From assembly GCF_900156815.1 (NCBI RefSeq), contig NZ_FTOT01000001.1, positions 496,001 through 560,000 on the forward strand: a stretch of DNA of 64,000 nt, written 5' to 3'. Origin of the DNA: Gemmobacter megaterium. Its GTDB lineage: Bacteria > Pseudomonadota > Alphaproteobacteria > Rhodobacterales > Rhodobacteraceae. Shown here piece by piece: positions 35,202 through 44,759 of this stretch. Each line of letters opens with the position of its first letter. Positions within the stretch are counted from its first letter, which is position 1. The position numbers and the translations under genes were made by a program. The notes under the pieces were generated by a model that saw only the letters and a program-made list of their open reading frames with translations, searched no databases and was not told the origin of the DNA.

Positions 35202-36188
35202 ATGGACAACCGGCACGACCGTATCGCAGAAATCGCGCTCGACTGGCACCGCCAGGGCAGGGGCGCCGCGCTGGCCACGGTGGTGGAGACCTGGGGCTCT
35301 GCCCCACGCCAGGCCGGCAGCCAACTGGCGGTGTCGGGCACCGGCGAGATCATGGGGTCGGTCTCGGGCGGATGCGTCGAAAGCGCCGTCGTGACCGAGG
35401 CGATCGAGGCGATGGCCGATGGCCGGAACCGGCTGCTGACCTTTGGCGTCGCGGACGAGACGGCGTTTTCGGTCGGGCTGGCCTGTGGTGGCACCATCCG
35501 CGTTCTGGTCGAGCCCGTGGGCGGGGCGCAGGGCCTGCCCGATACGATGCTGGCCGATCTGGTGGCGGCCCGTGCCAGCCGCCAGCCCCGCGCCTATGGG
35601 GTGAACCTGTCGGACTGGTCGCGCCGCCTGATGTCGCCCGCAGAGGCGCCCGAGCCGGTGCTGCGCCGCTTGCGTCTGGATCGCTCTGGCCTGGAGGAGG
35701 ACGGCACGTTCATCGCCGTTCACAATCCGCCGCTGCGCCTGATCGTCGTGGGGGCCGTGCACATTGCCCAGGCGCTTTTGCCGATGGCCCGGATCGCGGG
35801 GTTCGATCCTATCCTGATCGACCCGCGCGATGCCTTTGGGTCTGGCGCGCGCTTTCCCGGCGAAACCATCCTGCACGACTGGCCGGACGAGGCACTGGCG
35901 GCCCTTGCACCGGATGCGCGGACAGCCGTGGTCACGCTGACCCATGATTCGAAACTGGACGATCCTGCTATTCTGGCGGCACTGGCCAGCGAGTGTTTCT
36001 ATCTTGGCTGTCTGGGCTCGACCCGCACCCACGCCAAACGGCTGGAGCGGTTGCAGGCGGCGGGCGTCGGCGCGGATCTTGTCGCCCGGATTCGTGCCCC
36101 TGTGGGGCTGGACATCGGCGCGGCCACCCCTGCCGAAATTGCGGTTTCGGTGCTGGCACAGATCGTCGAGACGCTGAGGAGGGGCTGA
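35202..36188 (+). CDS. XdhC/CoxI-family molybdenum hydroxylase maturation protein
   Basis: 328-aa chaperone that binds molybdenum cofactor, promotes its sulfuration and inserts it into xanthine-dehydrogenase-family enzymes. The N-terminal XdhC/CoxI domain reads AALATVVETWGSAPRQAGSQ and SVSGGCVESAVV (conserved cysteine); the C-terminal Rossmann domain reads RLIVVGAVHIAQALLPMA with ATHDSKLDDPA-like VTLTHDSKLDDPAI and YLGCLGSTRTHAKR. GGCAAGGAGGAGGCC precedes the ATG. It overlaps the next gene by one base and precedes coxSLM, the likely client. Confidence 0.92.
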   Translation: MDNRHDRIAEIALDWHRQGRGAALATVVETWGSAPRQAGSQLAVSGTGEIMGSVSGGCVESAVVTEAIEAMADGRNRLLTFGVADETAFSVGLACGGTIRVLVEPVGGAQGLPDTMLADLVAARASRQPRAYGVNLSDWSRRLMSPAEAPEPVLRRLRLDRSGLEEDGTFIAVHNPPLRLIVVGAVHIAQALLPMARIAGFDPILIDPRDAFGSGARFPGETILHDWPDEALAALAPDARTAVVTLTHDSKLDDPAILAALASECFYLGCLGSTRTHAKRLERLQAAGVGADLVARIRAPVGLDIGAATPAEIAVSVLAQIVETLRRG

Positions 36189-37198
36189 TGCGGTTCGGCC
36201 CGGTCTCTGTCGATCAGGCGTTGGGCGCGGTGCTTGCGCATTCGGTGCACCTGCCCACGGGCCGATTGCGCAAGGGGCAGGTGCTGGAGGCCGCGCATCT
36301 GGACATGCTTGCAGCGGCCGGTCTGGCGGAAATCACCGTGGCGCGGCTTGACCCCGCAGATGTGGCCGAGGATGCCGCCGCCTTGCGGCTGGCGCGGGCT
36401 TTGGTGGCAGGTAGTGGCCTGCGCATACAGCCGGTGGGGACCGGGCGCGTCAACATACATGCCGAAGGTCCGGGGCTGCTGCGGGTCGCAGCACAGGCAG
36501 TGCACGCGCTGAACGCCGTGGATCCGATGATCACGGTGGCGACAGTGCCGGAATGGCAGCGGCTGGAATCGGGGACGATGGCCGCAACGGTCAAGATCAT
36601 CGCCTATGCGGTTGCGGGCGCGGCGCTGGAGCGCGCCTGTCAGGCCGGGCAGGGCGCGCTGAGCCTGTGCCCCCCGGTTCTGCACCGCGCGGTGCTGATC
36701 GAAACGCTCATCGGGGACGGGCCTGCACCGCCAAAGGGCGCCCGCGTGACCGCCGCGCGGCTGGAACGGCTGGGGATGCGGCTGGAGGCGCATCACACCG
36801 TACCGCACCGGGCCGATGCGCTGGCGGACAGGCTGCGTCAGGTTGCGGGGACGGACCTGATCCTCATCCTCACCGGCTCTGCCACCTCTGATCCGATGGA
36901 TGTCGCGCCTCAGGCGGTGCGGCAGGCCGGCGGGCAGGTGGACCATGTGGGAATGCCGGTCGATCCGGGCAATCTGCTGTTTGTGGGCCGTCTGGGGCCG
37001 CGCCCGGTGATCGGCCTGCCAGGATGCGCGCGATCCCCCGCGCTGAATGGTGCCGACTGGGTGCTGGAGCGGGTGGCCTGTGGCCTGACCGTCGGGGCCG
37101 ATCAGATCACGCGGATGGGCGTCGGCGGGCTGCTGACCGAAATCCCCACTCGCCCGCGCCCGCGCACCCGCGCCGAACCGCGCCCGGATCCGGCCTGA
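36188..37198 (+). CDS. Molybdopterin-binding protein (MoeA/MoCF-like), 336 aa
   Basis: Starts in the TGATG overlap with the XdhC-type gene. The protein starts RFGPVSVDQALGAVLAHSV and continues with the LRKGQVLEAAHLDMLAAAG region, resembling the MoeA-like N-terminus of molybdopterin-binding proteins. The C-terminal MoCF_biosynth-like domain has DLILILTGSATSDPMDVAPQ and VGMPVDPGNLLFVGRLGPRP with VIGLPGCARSPALNG. Such proteins sit beside Mo-hydroxylase operons and are thought to handle or modify the cofactor (some relatives are fused to a cytidylyltransferase domain, not present here). Its role with coxSLM is inferred from position. Confidence 0.85.
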   Translation: MRFGPVSVDQALGAVLAHSVHLPTGRLRKGQVLEAAHLDMLAAAGLAEITVARLDPADVAEDAAALRLARALVAGSGLRIQPVGTGRVNIHAEGPGLLRVAAQAVHALNAVDPMITVATVPEWQRLESGTMAATVKIIAYAVAGAALERACQAGQGALSLCPPVLHRAVLIETLIGDGPAPPKGARVTAARLERLGMRLEAHHTVPHRADALADRLRQVAGTDLILILTGSATSDPMDVAPQAVRQAGGQVDHVGMPVDPGNLLFVGRLGPRPVIGLPGCARSPALNGADWVLERVACGLTVGADQITRMGVGGLLTEIPTRPRPRTRAEPRPDPA

Positions 37199-37324
37199 AC
37201 CGGGACGGCCGCGCGCGGCGAATTCTCTGCAAAGTGAGTCACATGGCGCAAGGCGGCTGTAGACGCATGGGATCCGCCGTGCTTAACTCCCCCTGCCAGC
37301 CAGCTACATCAGGGAGGAGCACGC

Positions 37325-37816
37325 GTGGCGAAAGTGACCATGACGGTGAATGGCCGCACCATGTCGGCCGAGGCAGAGGGGCGGACGCTGCTGTCCGATT
37401 TCCTGCGCCAGGGCCTGGGACTGACGGGCACCCATGTCGGCTGCGATACCAGCCAATGCGGCGCCTGCACGGTGCATGTGGACGGGCTTGCCGTGAAAAG
37501 CTGTTCGGTTCTTGCGCAGGATGTCGCAGGCGCAGCCGTGACCACCATCGAAGGAATGGCGAACCCCGACGGCTCGCTCTCGACGCTGCAACAGGCGTTC
37601 CAGGACCATCACGGGCTGCAATGCGGATTCTGCACACCCGGCATGGTGATGTCGGCCGCCGCGCTTCTGGCCGAGAATGCCGCCCCGACCGAGGCCGAGG
37701 TGCGCCACCATCTGGAAGGCAACATCTGCCGCTGCACGGGCTACCACAACATCGTCAAGGCGGTGCTGGCGGCCTCTGGTCAGGATGTGGGCAAGATCGG
37801 CATCGCCGCCGAATAG
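37325..37816 (+). CDS. coxS: Molybdenum hydroxylase iron-sulfur subunit (CoxS-like)
   Basis: 163-aa electron-transfer subunit with two [2Fe-2S] clusters. The plant-type ferredoxin cluster uses CDTSQCGAC (Cys40, 45, 48) and Cys60; the second cluster uses CGFC (Cys100, 103) and CRC (Cys135, 137). The start is GTG 37325 with GGGAGGAGCACGC upstream; the translation [19 protein letters not shown] matches the family. First gene of coxS-coxL-coxM. The 126-bp region upstream has no clear promoter boxes. Confidence 0.94.
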   Translation: MAKVTMTVNGRTMSAEAEGRTLLSDFLRQGLGLTGTHVGCDTSQCGACTVHVDGLAVKSCSVLAQDVAGAAVTTIEGMANPDGSLSTLQQAFQDHHGLQCGFCTPGMVMSAAALLAENAAPTEAEVRHHLEGNICRCTGYHNIVKAVLAASGQDVGKIGIAAE

Positions 37817-37888
37817 CCCGTCGCAGTTTGCACGGATCTGCACGGTGGGCCCATGTCCCGCCATGCCAATCATTTCAGGGAGGATTCC

Positions 37889-40264
37889 ATGCCAAAAGAT
37901 GGTGGCATCGGCGCCAGCACCAAGCGGCGCGAGGACGTGCGGTTCCTGACCGGGAACGGGCGCTATACCGACGACATCAACCTGCGTGGCCAGCTTCATG
38001 CGCATTTCCTGCGCAGCGAAGTGGCCCATGGCCGGATCCGCGGGCTGGAGACCTCTGCCGCGGCCGACATGCCCGGCGTGGTCCGCATCTTCAGCGCCGC
38101 GGATTTCGCAGCCGTGGGCGGGTTGCCCTGTGGCTGGCAGGTGACGGATCGCCATGGCAACCCGATGCAGGAACCCAAGCATCCGGTTCTGGCCGATGGC
38201 AAGGTGCGCCATGTGGGCGACCCCATCGCGGTTGTGGTGGCCGAGACGCTTGAACAGGCCCGCGATGCCGCAGAGGCCATCACTGTAGATATCGAAGACC
38301 TGCCAGCCGTCATCGACATGAAGGCCGCCTTGGCGCCCGATGCTGTCAAAGTGCATGAGGATTTGACGTCAAACCTATGCTATGACTGGGGTTTTGTCGA
38401 AGAGAACCGCGAGGCGGTCAACGAGGCGTTCAGCAAGGCGGCGCATAAGGTCAGCCTTGATCTGGTCAACAACCGCCTGATCGCCAATCCGATGGAGCCG
38501 CGCGTTGCCGTCGGGGATTATGATCCGTGGAACGACATGTCCACGCTGTATACCACCAGCCAGAACCCGCATGTGATCCGCTTGCTCATGGGGGCCTTCG
38601 TGCTGGGCATTCCCGAACATCGCCTGCGGGTGGTGGCACCCGATGTGGGAGGCGGATTCGGGTCCAAGATTTACCACTATGCCGAAGAAGCCTTCTGCAC
38701 TTTCGCTGCCAGAGCTTTGAAAAGGCCCGTGAAATGGACATCCAGCCGGTCCGAGGCATTCATCTCGGACGCACATGGCCGCGATCATGTGACCCGGATT
38801 GAACTGGCGCTGGATGCCGATCTGAACTTTACCGCGCTGCGGACGGAAACCCTGGCCAACATGGGGGCCTATCTTTCGACCTTTGCCCCGTCGATCCCGA
38901 CCTGGCTGCATGGCACGCTGATGGCGGGCAATTACCGCACGCCGCTGATCTATGTGAACGTCAAGGCGGTGTTTACCAATACGGTTCCGGTCGATGCCTA
39001 TCGCGGCGCTGGCCGCCCCGAGGCGACGTTCCAACTGGAACGTCTGATCGACAAGGCCGCGCGCGAATTGGGCGTCGATCCGATCGAGCTGCGCCGCAAG
39101 AACTTCATCCAGCCGGACCAGTTTCCGTATCAGACGCCTGTTGCGGTGGTCTATGATACCGGAAACTATCAGGCGACGATGAACAAGTTGCTGGAAATCT
39201 CTGATCATGCAGGATTTTCCGAACGTGCGGCAGAATCGAAAGCCCGTGGCAAGCTGCGCGGTTTCGGCATCGCCCATTACATCGAGGCCTGTGGGATCGC
39301 CCCGTCGAACCTGGTCGGGCAACTGGGTGCCCGCGCGGGCCTGTATGAAAGCGCCACGGTCCGGGTGAATGCCACGGGGTCGATTTCGGTGTTCACCGGC
39401 AGCCACAGCCACGGACAGGGGCACGAAACCACCTTTGCCCAGGTGGTTGCCGAGATGATCGGGATTGATGCCGGACAGGTGGAAATCGTTCATGGCGATA
39501 CCTCCAACACCCCCATGGGCATGGGCACCTATGGCAGCCGCAGCCTTGCGGTGGGCGGATCGGCGCTGGTCAAGGCCACCAACAAGATCATCAACAAAGC
39601 CAAGAAGATAGCCGCGCATCTTCTTGAAGCATCCGAAGACGACATCGAGCTGAAGGACGGCAAATTTTCGGTCGCGGGGACCGACAAGTCGGTGGATTGG
39701 GCGGGGGTGACGCTGGCCGCCTATGTGCCGCACAACTACCCGCTCGAAAGCATGGAGCCGGGGCTGGAGGAAACCGCCTTCTACGATCCTTCCAACTTTA
39801 CCTATCCGTCCGGTGCCTATGGCTGCGAGGTGGAGGTGGACCCCGACACCGGCAAGGTCGAGATCGTGGCCTTTACCGCTGCGGACGATTTCGGCAATGT
39901 CGTCAACCCGATGATCGTCGAAGGTCAGGTGCATGGCGGTCTGGCCCAGGGGATCGGGCAGGCGCTGCTGGAAAACTGTGTCTATGACGAAACCGGCCAG
40001 CTTTTGACCGGATCCTACATGGATTACGCGATGCCGCGCGCCGATGACCTGCCGTTCTACAAGGTCGATCATTCCTGCGTCACGCCGTGCACCCACAACC
40101 CGCTGGGCGTCAAGGGCTGTGGCGAGGCAGGGGCCATCGGCTCGCCCCCGGCTGTGGTCAATGCGGTGATCGACGCGCTGCACCGGGGCGGACACACCCA
40201 TATCAGCCATATCGACATGCCCGTATCACCGGCCCGCGTCTGGGCCGCGATGAACGCGAAATAA
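37889..40264 (+). CDS. coxL: Molybdenum hydroxylase large subunit, form II CoxL-like
   Basis: 791-aa molybdopterin cytosine dinucleotide-binding catalytic subunit. The active-site loop reads AYRGAGR (Ala370-Arg376), the form II signature, not the AYxCSFR of proven (form I) CO dehydrogenases that carries the Cu-ligating cysteine. Catalytic Glu is Glu746 in [28 protein letters not shown] and [15 protein letters not shown] are other cofactor-binding loops. So it may oxidise an aldehyde, purine-like or unknown substrate; CO oxidation is not supported. Start at 37889 ([10 protein letters not shown]) has GGGAGGATTCC upstream; 37853 would add 12 residues. Confidence 0.92.
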   Translation: MPKDGGIGASTKRREDVRFLTGNGRYTDDINLRGQLHAHFLRSEVAHGRIRGLETSAAADMPGVVRIFSAADFAAVGGLPCGWQVTDRHGNPMQEPKHPVLADGKVRHVGDPIAVVVAETLEQARDAAEAITVDIEDLPAVIDMKAALAPDAVKVHEDLTSNLCYDWGFVEENREAVNEAFSKAAHKVSLDLVNNRLIANPMEPRVAVGDYDPWNDMSTLYTTSQNPHVIRLLMGAFVLGIPEHRLRVVAPDVGGGFGSKIYHYAEEAFCTFAARALKRPVKWTSSRSEAFISDAHGRDHVTRIELALDADLNFTALRTETLANMGAYLSTFAPSIPTWLHGTLMAGNYRTPLIYVNVKAVFTNTVPVDAYRGAGRPEATFQLERLIDKAARELGVDPIELRRKNFIQPDQFPYQTPVAVVYDTGNYQATMNKLLEISDHAGFSERAAESKARGKLRGFGIAHYIEACGIAPSNLVGQLGARAGLYESATVRVNATGSISVFTGSHSHGQGHETTFAQVVAEMIGIDAGQVEIVHGDTSNTPMGMGTYGSRSLAVGGSALVKATNKIINKAKKIAAHLLEASEDDIELKDGKFSVAGTDKSVDWAGVTLAAYVPHNYPLESMEPGLEETAFYDPSNFTYPSGAYGCEVEVDPDTGKVEIVAFTAADDFGNVVNPMIVEGQVHGGLAQGIGQALLENCVYDETGQLLTGSYMDYAMPRADDLPFYKVDHSCVTPCTHNPLGVKGCGEAGAIGSPPAVVNAVIDALHRGGHTHISHIDMPVSPARVWAAMNAK

Positions 40265-40277
40265 GCGAGGCAAAGCC

Positions 40278-41066
40278 ATGTATGATTTCGAATTTGTCAA
40301 ACCTGCCTCGTTGGCCGATGCCATCGCGGCCATGGGGCGCGAGGGGGCCCAGGCGCTGGCAGGTGGCATGACGCTGCTGCCCACGATGAAGCAACGCCTG
40401 AACCAGCCCGACAGCCTTGTCAGCCTGAATGGACTGGCAGAGTTGAAGGGAGTGTCGGCGGCGGATGGGGTGCTGACGGTGGGCGCGGGCACCACGCATG
40501 CGGTCGTGGCCGCCACAGCCGCAGCGCATTACCCGGCGCTGGCCGCACTTGCCGGGCAGATCGGCGATCCGATGGTGCGCAATCGTGGCACCCTTGGCGG
40601 CTCTCTGGCCAACAACGATCCGGCGGCCTGCTATCCCTCGGCGGTGCTGGCCTCGGGCGCAACCATTGTCACCAACAGCCGCGAGATTGCGGCGGATGAT
40701 TACTTCCAGGGCATGTTCGCCACTGCGCTGGACGATGGCGAGATCATCACGGCGGTGAAATTCCCGATCCCGGACAAGGCCGCCTATGTAAAGTTTGCCC
40801 AGCCCGCCTCGCGCTTTGCCCTGACCGGCGTGTTCGTGGCCAAGGGGGCAAGTGGCGTGCGGGTGGCCGTCACCGGCGCATCCGAAGAGGGTGTCTTTCG
40901 CTGGACCGAGGCGGAACAGGCCCTGAGCGGCCGGTTTGATGCCTCGGCGCTGGAGGGGCTGAGTGTCGGCGCGGATGGCATGATCGGGGATATGCACGGC
41001 ACGCCGGAGTATCGCGCGCATCTGGTCAAGGTGATGACGAAACGCGCGGTCGCCGCCGCAGGGTGA
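40278..41066 (+). CDS. coxM: Molybdenum hydroxylase FAD-binding subunit (CoxM-like)
   Basis: 262-aa flavoprotein subunit that accepts electrons from the 2Fe-2S clusters and passes them to the quinone or another acceptor. FAD pyrophosphate motifs [14 protein letters not shown] (about 28-41) and [18 protein letters not shown] (about 106-123) are present. It starts 13 bp after coxL with an AAGCC spacer and has the typical C-terminal CO_deh_flav_C region. The medium subunit is about 20 residues shorter than CO dehydrogenase CoxM. Confidence 0.93.
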   Translation: MYDFEFVKPASLADAIAAMGREGAQALAGGMTLLPTMKQRLNQPDSLVSLNGLAELKGVSAADGVLTVGAGTTHAVVAATAAAHYPALAALAGQIGDPMVRNRGTLGGSLANNDPAACYPSAVLASGATIVTNSREIAADDYFQGMFATALDDGEIITAVKFPIPDKAAYVKFAQPASRFALTGVFVAKGASGVRVAVTGASEEGVFRWTEAEQALSGRFDASALEGLSVGADGMIGDMHGTPEYRAHLVKVMTKRAVAAAG

Positions 41067-41166
41067 ACCGCAAGTGACGTAACGGCGCCCCCCATTGGCA
41101 GGGGCGCCGTCTGGACAGTGCCGCGCCGCTTTGCCATCACCACCCTGCGCACAGCAGGAGACCGCG

Positions 41167-41652
41167 ATGACCAGAGCCATCTATGCCAGCCGCCCGGAAG
41201 ACCTGCCATCGCGGGATATACTCCTGTCCATGTCGGGGCTGGAGTTCATGCAAGCCATGCTGGAAGGGCGCTTTCCCGGCCCGGCCATTGCAGAAACGCT
41301 GAACTTTACCCTCGCCGCCATCGACAAGGGCCATGCCGTGTTTCACGGCACCCCGAGCTTTGCCTTCACCAACCCCATGGGGGGCGTGCATGGCGGCTGG
41401 TATGGGGCGGTGCTCGATTCGGCGCTTGGCTGTGCTGCGATGACCATGGTGCCCAAGGGCAGTTGGTACACCACCCTTGAATACAAGGTGAACATCGCCC
41501 GCGCCCTGCCTGTCGGGATGGAGGTCGAATGCATCGCCAACGTGCAGCACGCGGGCCGCTCCACGGTCGTGGCCGAGGCGGTTCTGCGCGGGGCGATGGA
41601 TGGCAAGGTCTATGCCACCGGGTCCACCACCTGCATCATCATCGCGGGCTAA
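41167..41652 (+). CDS. PaaI-family thioesterase
   Basis: 161-aa hotdog-fold acyl-CoA thioesterase. The core NPMGGVHGGWYGAVLDSALG carries the usual HGG loop, followed by TTLEYKVNIARALPVG and the STVVAEAVLRG strand. The start at 41167 (MTRAIYASRPEDLPSRDIL) follows CAGGAGACC; an earlier in-frame start at 41095 lacks support. It is about 100 bp downstream of coxM on the same strand, so it may be co-transcribed, but its substrate is unknown. It is convergent with sufE, overlapping by 4 bases. Confidence 0.85.
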   Translation: MTRAIYASRPEDLPSRDILLSMSGLEFMQAMLEGRFPGPAIAETLNFTLAAIDKGHAVFHGTPSFAFTNPMGGVHGGWYGAVLDSALGCAAMTMVPKGSWYTTLEYKVNIARALPVGMEVECIANVQHAGRSTVVAEAVLRGAMDGKVYATGSTTCIIIAG

Positions 41653-42056
41653 GCCGCTGCTGCCAGACGACGAATCCGTTCCACCATGGCGCGGACACCG
41701 TTAGAGCGTTGCGAGGACAGATGGTCATGCAGCCCCAGCCGGCCAAGTTCGGCATGGGCATCAATCCGGCTGACCTCTGCCACCGGGACGCCGGAATACA
41801 GCGCGTGAAGAACAGCGATCAATCCGCGAACGATCAGGGCGTCGCTGTCACCCTGAAACCCGAACCGGCCGCCCTCGATCGCAGGGTGCAGCCAGACCTG
41901 TGAGGCACAGCCGTCCACCTTGGTCGCAGGCACCTTCAGCGCCTCGGGCATTGGCGGCATCGCCTTGCCCAGTTCGATCACATGGCGATAGCGCTCCTCC
42001 CAGTCGTCGAGGAATTCGAACGTTTCGGCAATGTCTTCGAAGGCGGTCGTGGCCAT
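41649..42056 (-). CDS. sufE: SufE-family sulfur acceptor protein
   Basis: 135-aa cytoplasmic protein that accepts persulfide sulfur from the cysteine desulfurase SufS for Fe-S cluster assembly. The active cysteine is in TKVDGCASQVWL (Cys50-51). The N-terminus ETFEFLDDWEERYRHVIELG is the classic SufE opening. Start at 42056; the frame is open upstream but adds non-conserved sequence. It is not in a suf operon here, as often in alphaproteobacteria, and overlaps the thioesterase gene tail to tail by 4 bases. Confidence 0.93.
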   Translation of the reverse strand: MATTAFEDIAETFEFLDDWEERYRHVIELGKAMPPMPEALKVPATKVDGCASQVWLHPAIEGGRFGFQGDSDALIVRGLIAVLHALYSGVPVAEVSRIDAHAELGRLGLHDHLSSQRSNGVRAMVERIRRLAAAA

Positions 42057-42182
42057 GGCGGTCTCCGGCTGATGCCCTTGACCTAAGATGCGCAGGGCGA
42101 AACGTCCAGTCTCGGACGGCAGGCTTTTCAAACCGCCCGCCTTCGGCTAGGCAGGGGGCAGAGATGCGGAACGGAGGGGCGG

Positions 42183-42638
42183 ATGCGCAAGAGCCTATTG
42201 GCAGCCTTGGCGGCGGTGATGGTCGTAAGCGGCTGCGCAACGGTACGCGAGTCGCGCCTGAACCCGTTCAACTGGTTCGGCCGGTCAGAGCGGGCCGCAG
42301 CGGTGCCCGCACAGCCCGCCCGCGATGGCGGCCGCATTCCGGTGGCGCAGGTCACGGAACTGTTCGTCGAACCGGCAAGCGGCGGCGCGATCATCCGCGC
42401 CAAGGGTGTGCCGCCGACGCAGGGATGGTATTCCGCCGAACTGGTGCGTGAGGACGGCGCGAGGGAAGATGAGATGATCTTTCGGTTCGTGCTGAAGGAA
42501 CCGCAAGACGCGGTTCAGGGCACGCCTCTGTCGCGCGAGGTGACGGTGGCCACCTTTGTCACCACGCAGCGCCTTGAAGCGATCCGCACGATCACCGTCA
42601 CTGGCTCTGACAACGCACGGTCGATCCGCCGGCGCTGA
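42183..42638 (+). CDS. Predicted outer-membrane lipoprotein (151 aa)
   Basis: Signal peptide MRKSLLAALAAVMVVSGCAT with a lipobox ending at Cys18 (VSGC), so it should be lipidated and probably sorted to the outer membrane because Ala follows. The mature part carries VAQVTELFVEPASGGAIIRA and WYSAELVREDGAREDEMIF with no family I can name. Likely a conserved hypothetical in this group. Its stop abuts the kpsC stop, the two lying in a near-perfect palindrome. Confidence 0.75.
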   Translation: MRKSLLAALAAVMVVSGCATVRESRLNPFNWFGRSERAAAVPAQPARDGGRIPVAQVTELFVEPASGGAIIRAKGVPPTQGWYSAELVREDGAREDEMIFRFVLKEPQDAVQGTPLSREVTVATFVTTQRLEAIRTITVTGSDNARSIRRR

Positions 42639-42647
42639 TCAGCGCCG
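42630..42647. terminator. Palindrome across two abutting stop codons
   Basis: A perfect 18-bp palindrome centred on GATC; the lipoprotein TGA and the kpsC TGA (on -) abut in its middle. It resembles the shared stop-codon stem at 3577-3621. Its ability to terminate is uncertain because a GATC loop and no U-run would form. Confidence 0.3.
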
Positions 42648-44684
42648 CCAGATCCAGGCGTGACCGGCCAGCGCCCCTTGGGCCAGCGCCAGCACGCGCA
42701 TCACTGCGGAACGGGGCAGGGTCTGGCCGTCGGCGATACGCTCTACAATCAGCTCTACCGGGCAGGGCCTGCCGGTGATCGGATCGCGGTAGCGCGGATA
42801 GCCGATGAGCGCGGCATAGGCCAATGCCGCTGGCGTCGGTCGCGCCTGACGGCGGGCAGGAACCGGGCCCAGATCCCGCGTCAGCCCCCAGCCGGCATAG
42901 AACGGCGCCCCAAGGCAGGTGACAGGAAGGCCGCGCAGCACCGCCTCGAACCCAAGGCCCGAGGTCATTGTCCACACCTCATCCGCCAGCCCGAGGGCCG
43001 CTGCGGCATCGACCCCTGAGAGCGTGGCATCCACCAGCCCGTGCAGACGTTCCGCCGGAACCTTGCCGGGGCGCAGGCCCGCCTCGACATCGGGATGCGG
43101 TTTCCACAGCAGGATCGCACCGGGGTTTTCGGCGCGCGCCCGTTCCAGCAGCGCCAGATTCGTGCGCACATCGCCGCCGCCCAGACGGAGGCTGGCGTCA
43201 TCCTCGACCTGACCGGGCACAAGGATCCGGTGCCCCTCTGGCACCTGGGGCGCGGCGCCGCCAAGATTGTACTTCGTCACCCCCGATGCGATCAGCCGTG
43301 CGACCAGCCGTTCGGCGCGCAACTCCTGACCAGGGCGCAGTGGCCGTGCGATCAGGTGTTCGAGCCGGCTGGGGCGTGTGGGGTCGTAGTAGATGCCCAG
43401 ATCGTCCAGGACCAGCGACAGCGGCGGCACCAGATCGGCACCAAGACCGCGCGAGCGGATCAACCCGTCCTCGACCCGCCATACCGCACCGGGACCGGAC
43501 TCGGCGCTGCCCTTGTCCGCCCAGATCAGCCGTCCGCGCCCCTGCGCCTGCGCGATTCGGGCGGCCTTGTGCGGGGCGGCAAAGCGCAGAGGCTTTTCGC
43601 GCCCGAAAACCCCCTGCAACGGGCCGCGTTTCCACATCCGCATTCCGGTTGCGACATGGCCTGCGCGATCGTCGCGGAAGGCGCGGACCTCGGCCTGCAA
43701 CTGGTCGAGTGCTGTTTCGAAACCGCACAGCCGATCCCGGCAGGGATCGTACCAGGTCGGCGCGAGGATCATCGCCGCTGCGAACATCTGGGCCCGCGTC
43801 AGGTTCCGGTGGCGGCGCGGCAGCGGGCCGCCATGATCCTCGGTCAGCCCCCAGCCCGCATAGAAGGGCCGCCCGAACACCTGCGGCTTGTGGCCCGCCA
43901 GAACAGCCTCGAATCCAAGGTGCGAACTGACCGTATAGACCGCAATCGCCCCCTCCAGCAGCACCTGCGGTGCGACCGGGTCGGTCAGCAGGACAATGCC
44001 GTCGCGCATATCCTCGGGGCCGAAATGTCCGGGGCGCCGGTTGGCGATGGTGTCGGGGTGCGGGCGGATCACGACCGGACGGCCAGGATGATCATCCATC
44101 GCGCGGAACAGCATTTCGCGGAAGGTGCCATAGCCTGCGCCACTGGCCCGGATCGAGGCGGCATCGCGCGGCTGGTCCACGATCAGCACATAGCCAGGCG
44201 GCGGGCCGGGCAGGGCGGGGTCATGCGGATTGACCTGCGACAGGCTGTGTTCGGCCAGGCGGGCCATGCCCTCGCGCGCGCGGTCCAGCAGCGCAGACTC
44301 ATCCAGCGGGTGCCGGGCGAGCAGCGTTTCCAGATCCGACGGGGCGGACGGGTCGAAATGCATCCCCCCGCTGCGGTCGATCAGCAGGCCGAACGGGCCG
44401 TCACCGCGGCGTTGGGCAAGCGCCGGGGCGACAGACCGCAAAAAGGCATCTTCCACCCGCACGACGTGCAGGCCCCGTGCCTTGGCCCAGGTTTCGGCCC
44501 TTGGCGCAGGTTCGGCCCGGCCCCAGACCCCGGCCTGGTCCCCGGCATGCGGCGCGCGGCCGGGGAGAACGGGGGCCGGCGGCAGCCCTGACAGCGTCAG
44601 GATGCGCTGCACCGCGCCCGGCCGCCAAAGGCGGGGATCCGTGCACCACAGGCGCTGCGCCGCCTTGGGGGTAGGGCTGTCCAT
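42639..44684 (-). CDS. kpsC: Capsular polysaccharide beta-Kdo transferase KpsC-like
   Basis: 681-aa cytoplasmic glycosyltransferase with two duplicated capsule-synthesis domains, as in KpsC, which builds the poly-Kdo linker that anchors group 2 capsules to lipid. Each half ends with the same motif: GRPFYAGWGLTEDHGG near residue 275 and GAPFYAGWGLTRDLGP near 600; RPHPDTIANRR and WKPHPDVEAGL are the corresponding phosphate-binding loops. Start MDSPTPKAAQRLWCTD at 44684. No kpsS, kpsM/T or other capsule genes are in the window, so it is detached from its usual locus or serves another surface polymer. Confidence 0.88.
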   Translation of the reverse strand: MDSPTPKAAQRLWCTDPRLWRPGAVQRILTLSGLPPAPVLPGRAPHAGDQAGVWGRAEPAPRAETWAKARGLHVVRVEDAFLRSVAPALAQRRGDGPFGLLIDRSGGMHFDPSAPSDLETLLARHPLDESALLDRAREGMARLAEHSLSQVNPHDPALPGPPPGYVLIVDQPRDAASIRASGAGYGTFREMLFRAMDDHPGRPVVIRPHPDTIANRRPGHFGPEDMRDGIVLLTDPVAPQVLLEGAIAVYTVSSHLGFEAVLAGHKPQVFGRPFYAGWGLTEDHGGPLPRRHRNLTRAQMFAAAMILAPTWYDPCRDRLCGFETALDQLQAEVRAFRDDRAGHVATGMRMWKRGPLQGVFGREKPLRFAAPHKAARIAQAQGRGRLIWADKGSAESGPGAVWRVEDGLIRSRGLGADLVPPLSLVLDDLGIYYDPTRPSRLEHLIARPLRPGQELRAERLVARLIASGVTKYNLGGAAPQVPEGHRILVPGQVEDDASLRLGGGDVRTNLALLERARAENPGAILLWKPHPDVEAGLRPGKVPAERLHGLVDATLSGVDAAAALGLADEVWTMTSGLGFEAVLRGLPVTCLGAPFYAGWGLTRDLGPVPARRQARPTPAALAYAALIGYPRYRDPITGRPCPVELIVERIADGQTLPRSAVMRVLALAQGALAGHAWIWRR

Positions 44685-44759
44685 GATCTGTCCTGCGTGG
44701 GATCCCGACGATCCGGCCGACCCTAGCGCAAGGCGCGGGCCATGGCCACCGGGGGCGCC

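Noticed and set aside
37199-37324. Possible sigma-54 promoter (TGGCGC..TGTAG) before coxS
   Set aside because: Spacing and the -12 element do not fit GG-N10-GC well; no activator site seen.
38375-40210. 611-codon open frame on the - strand
   Set aside because: Antisense to coxL, His/Gln/Arg-rich translation typical of shadow frames.
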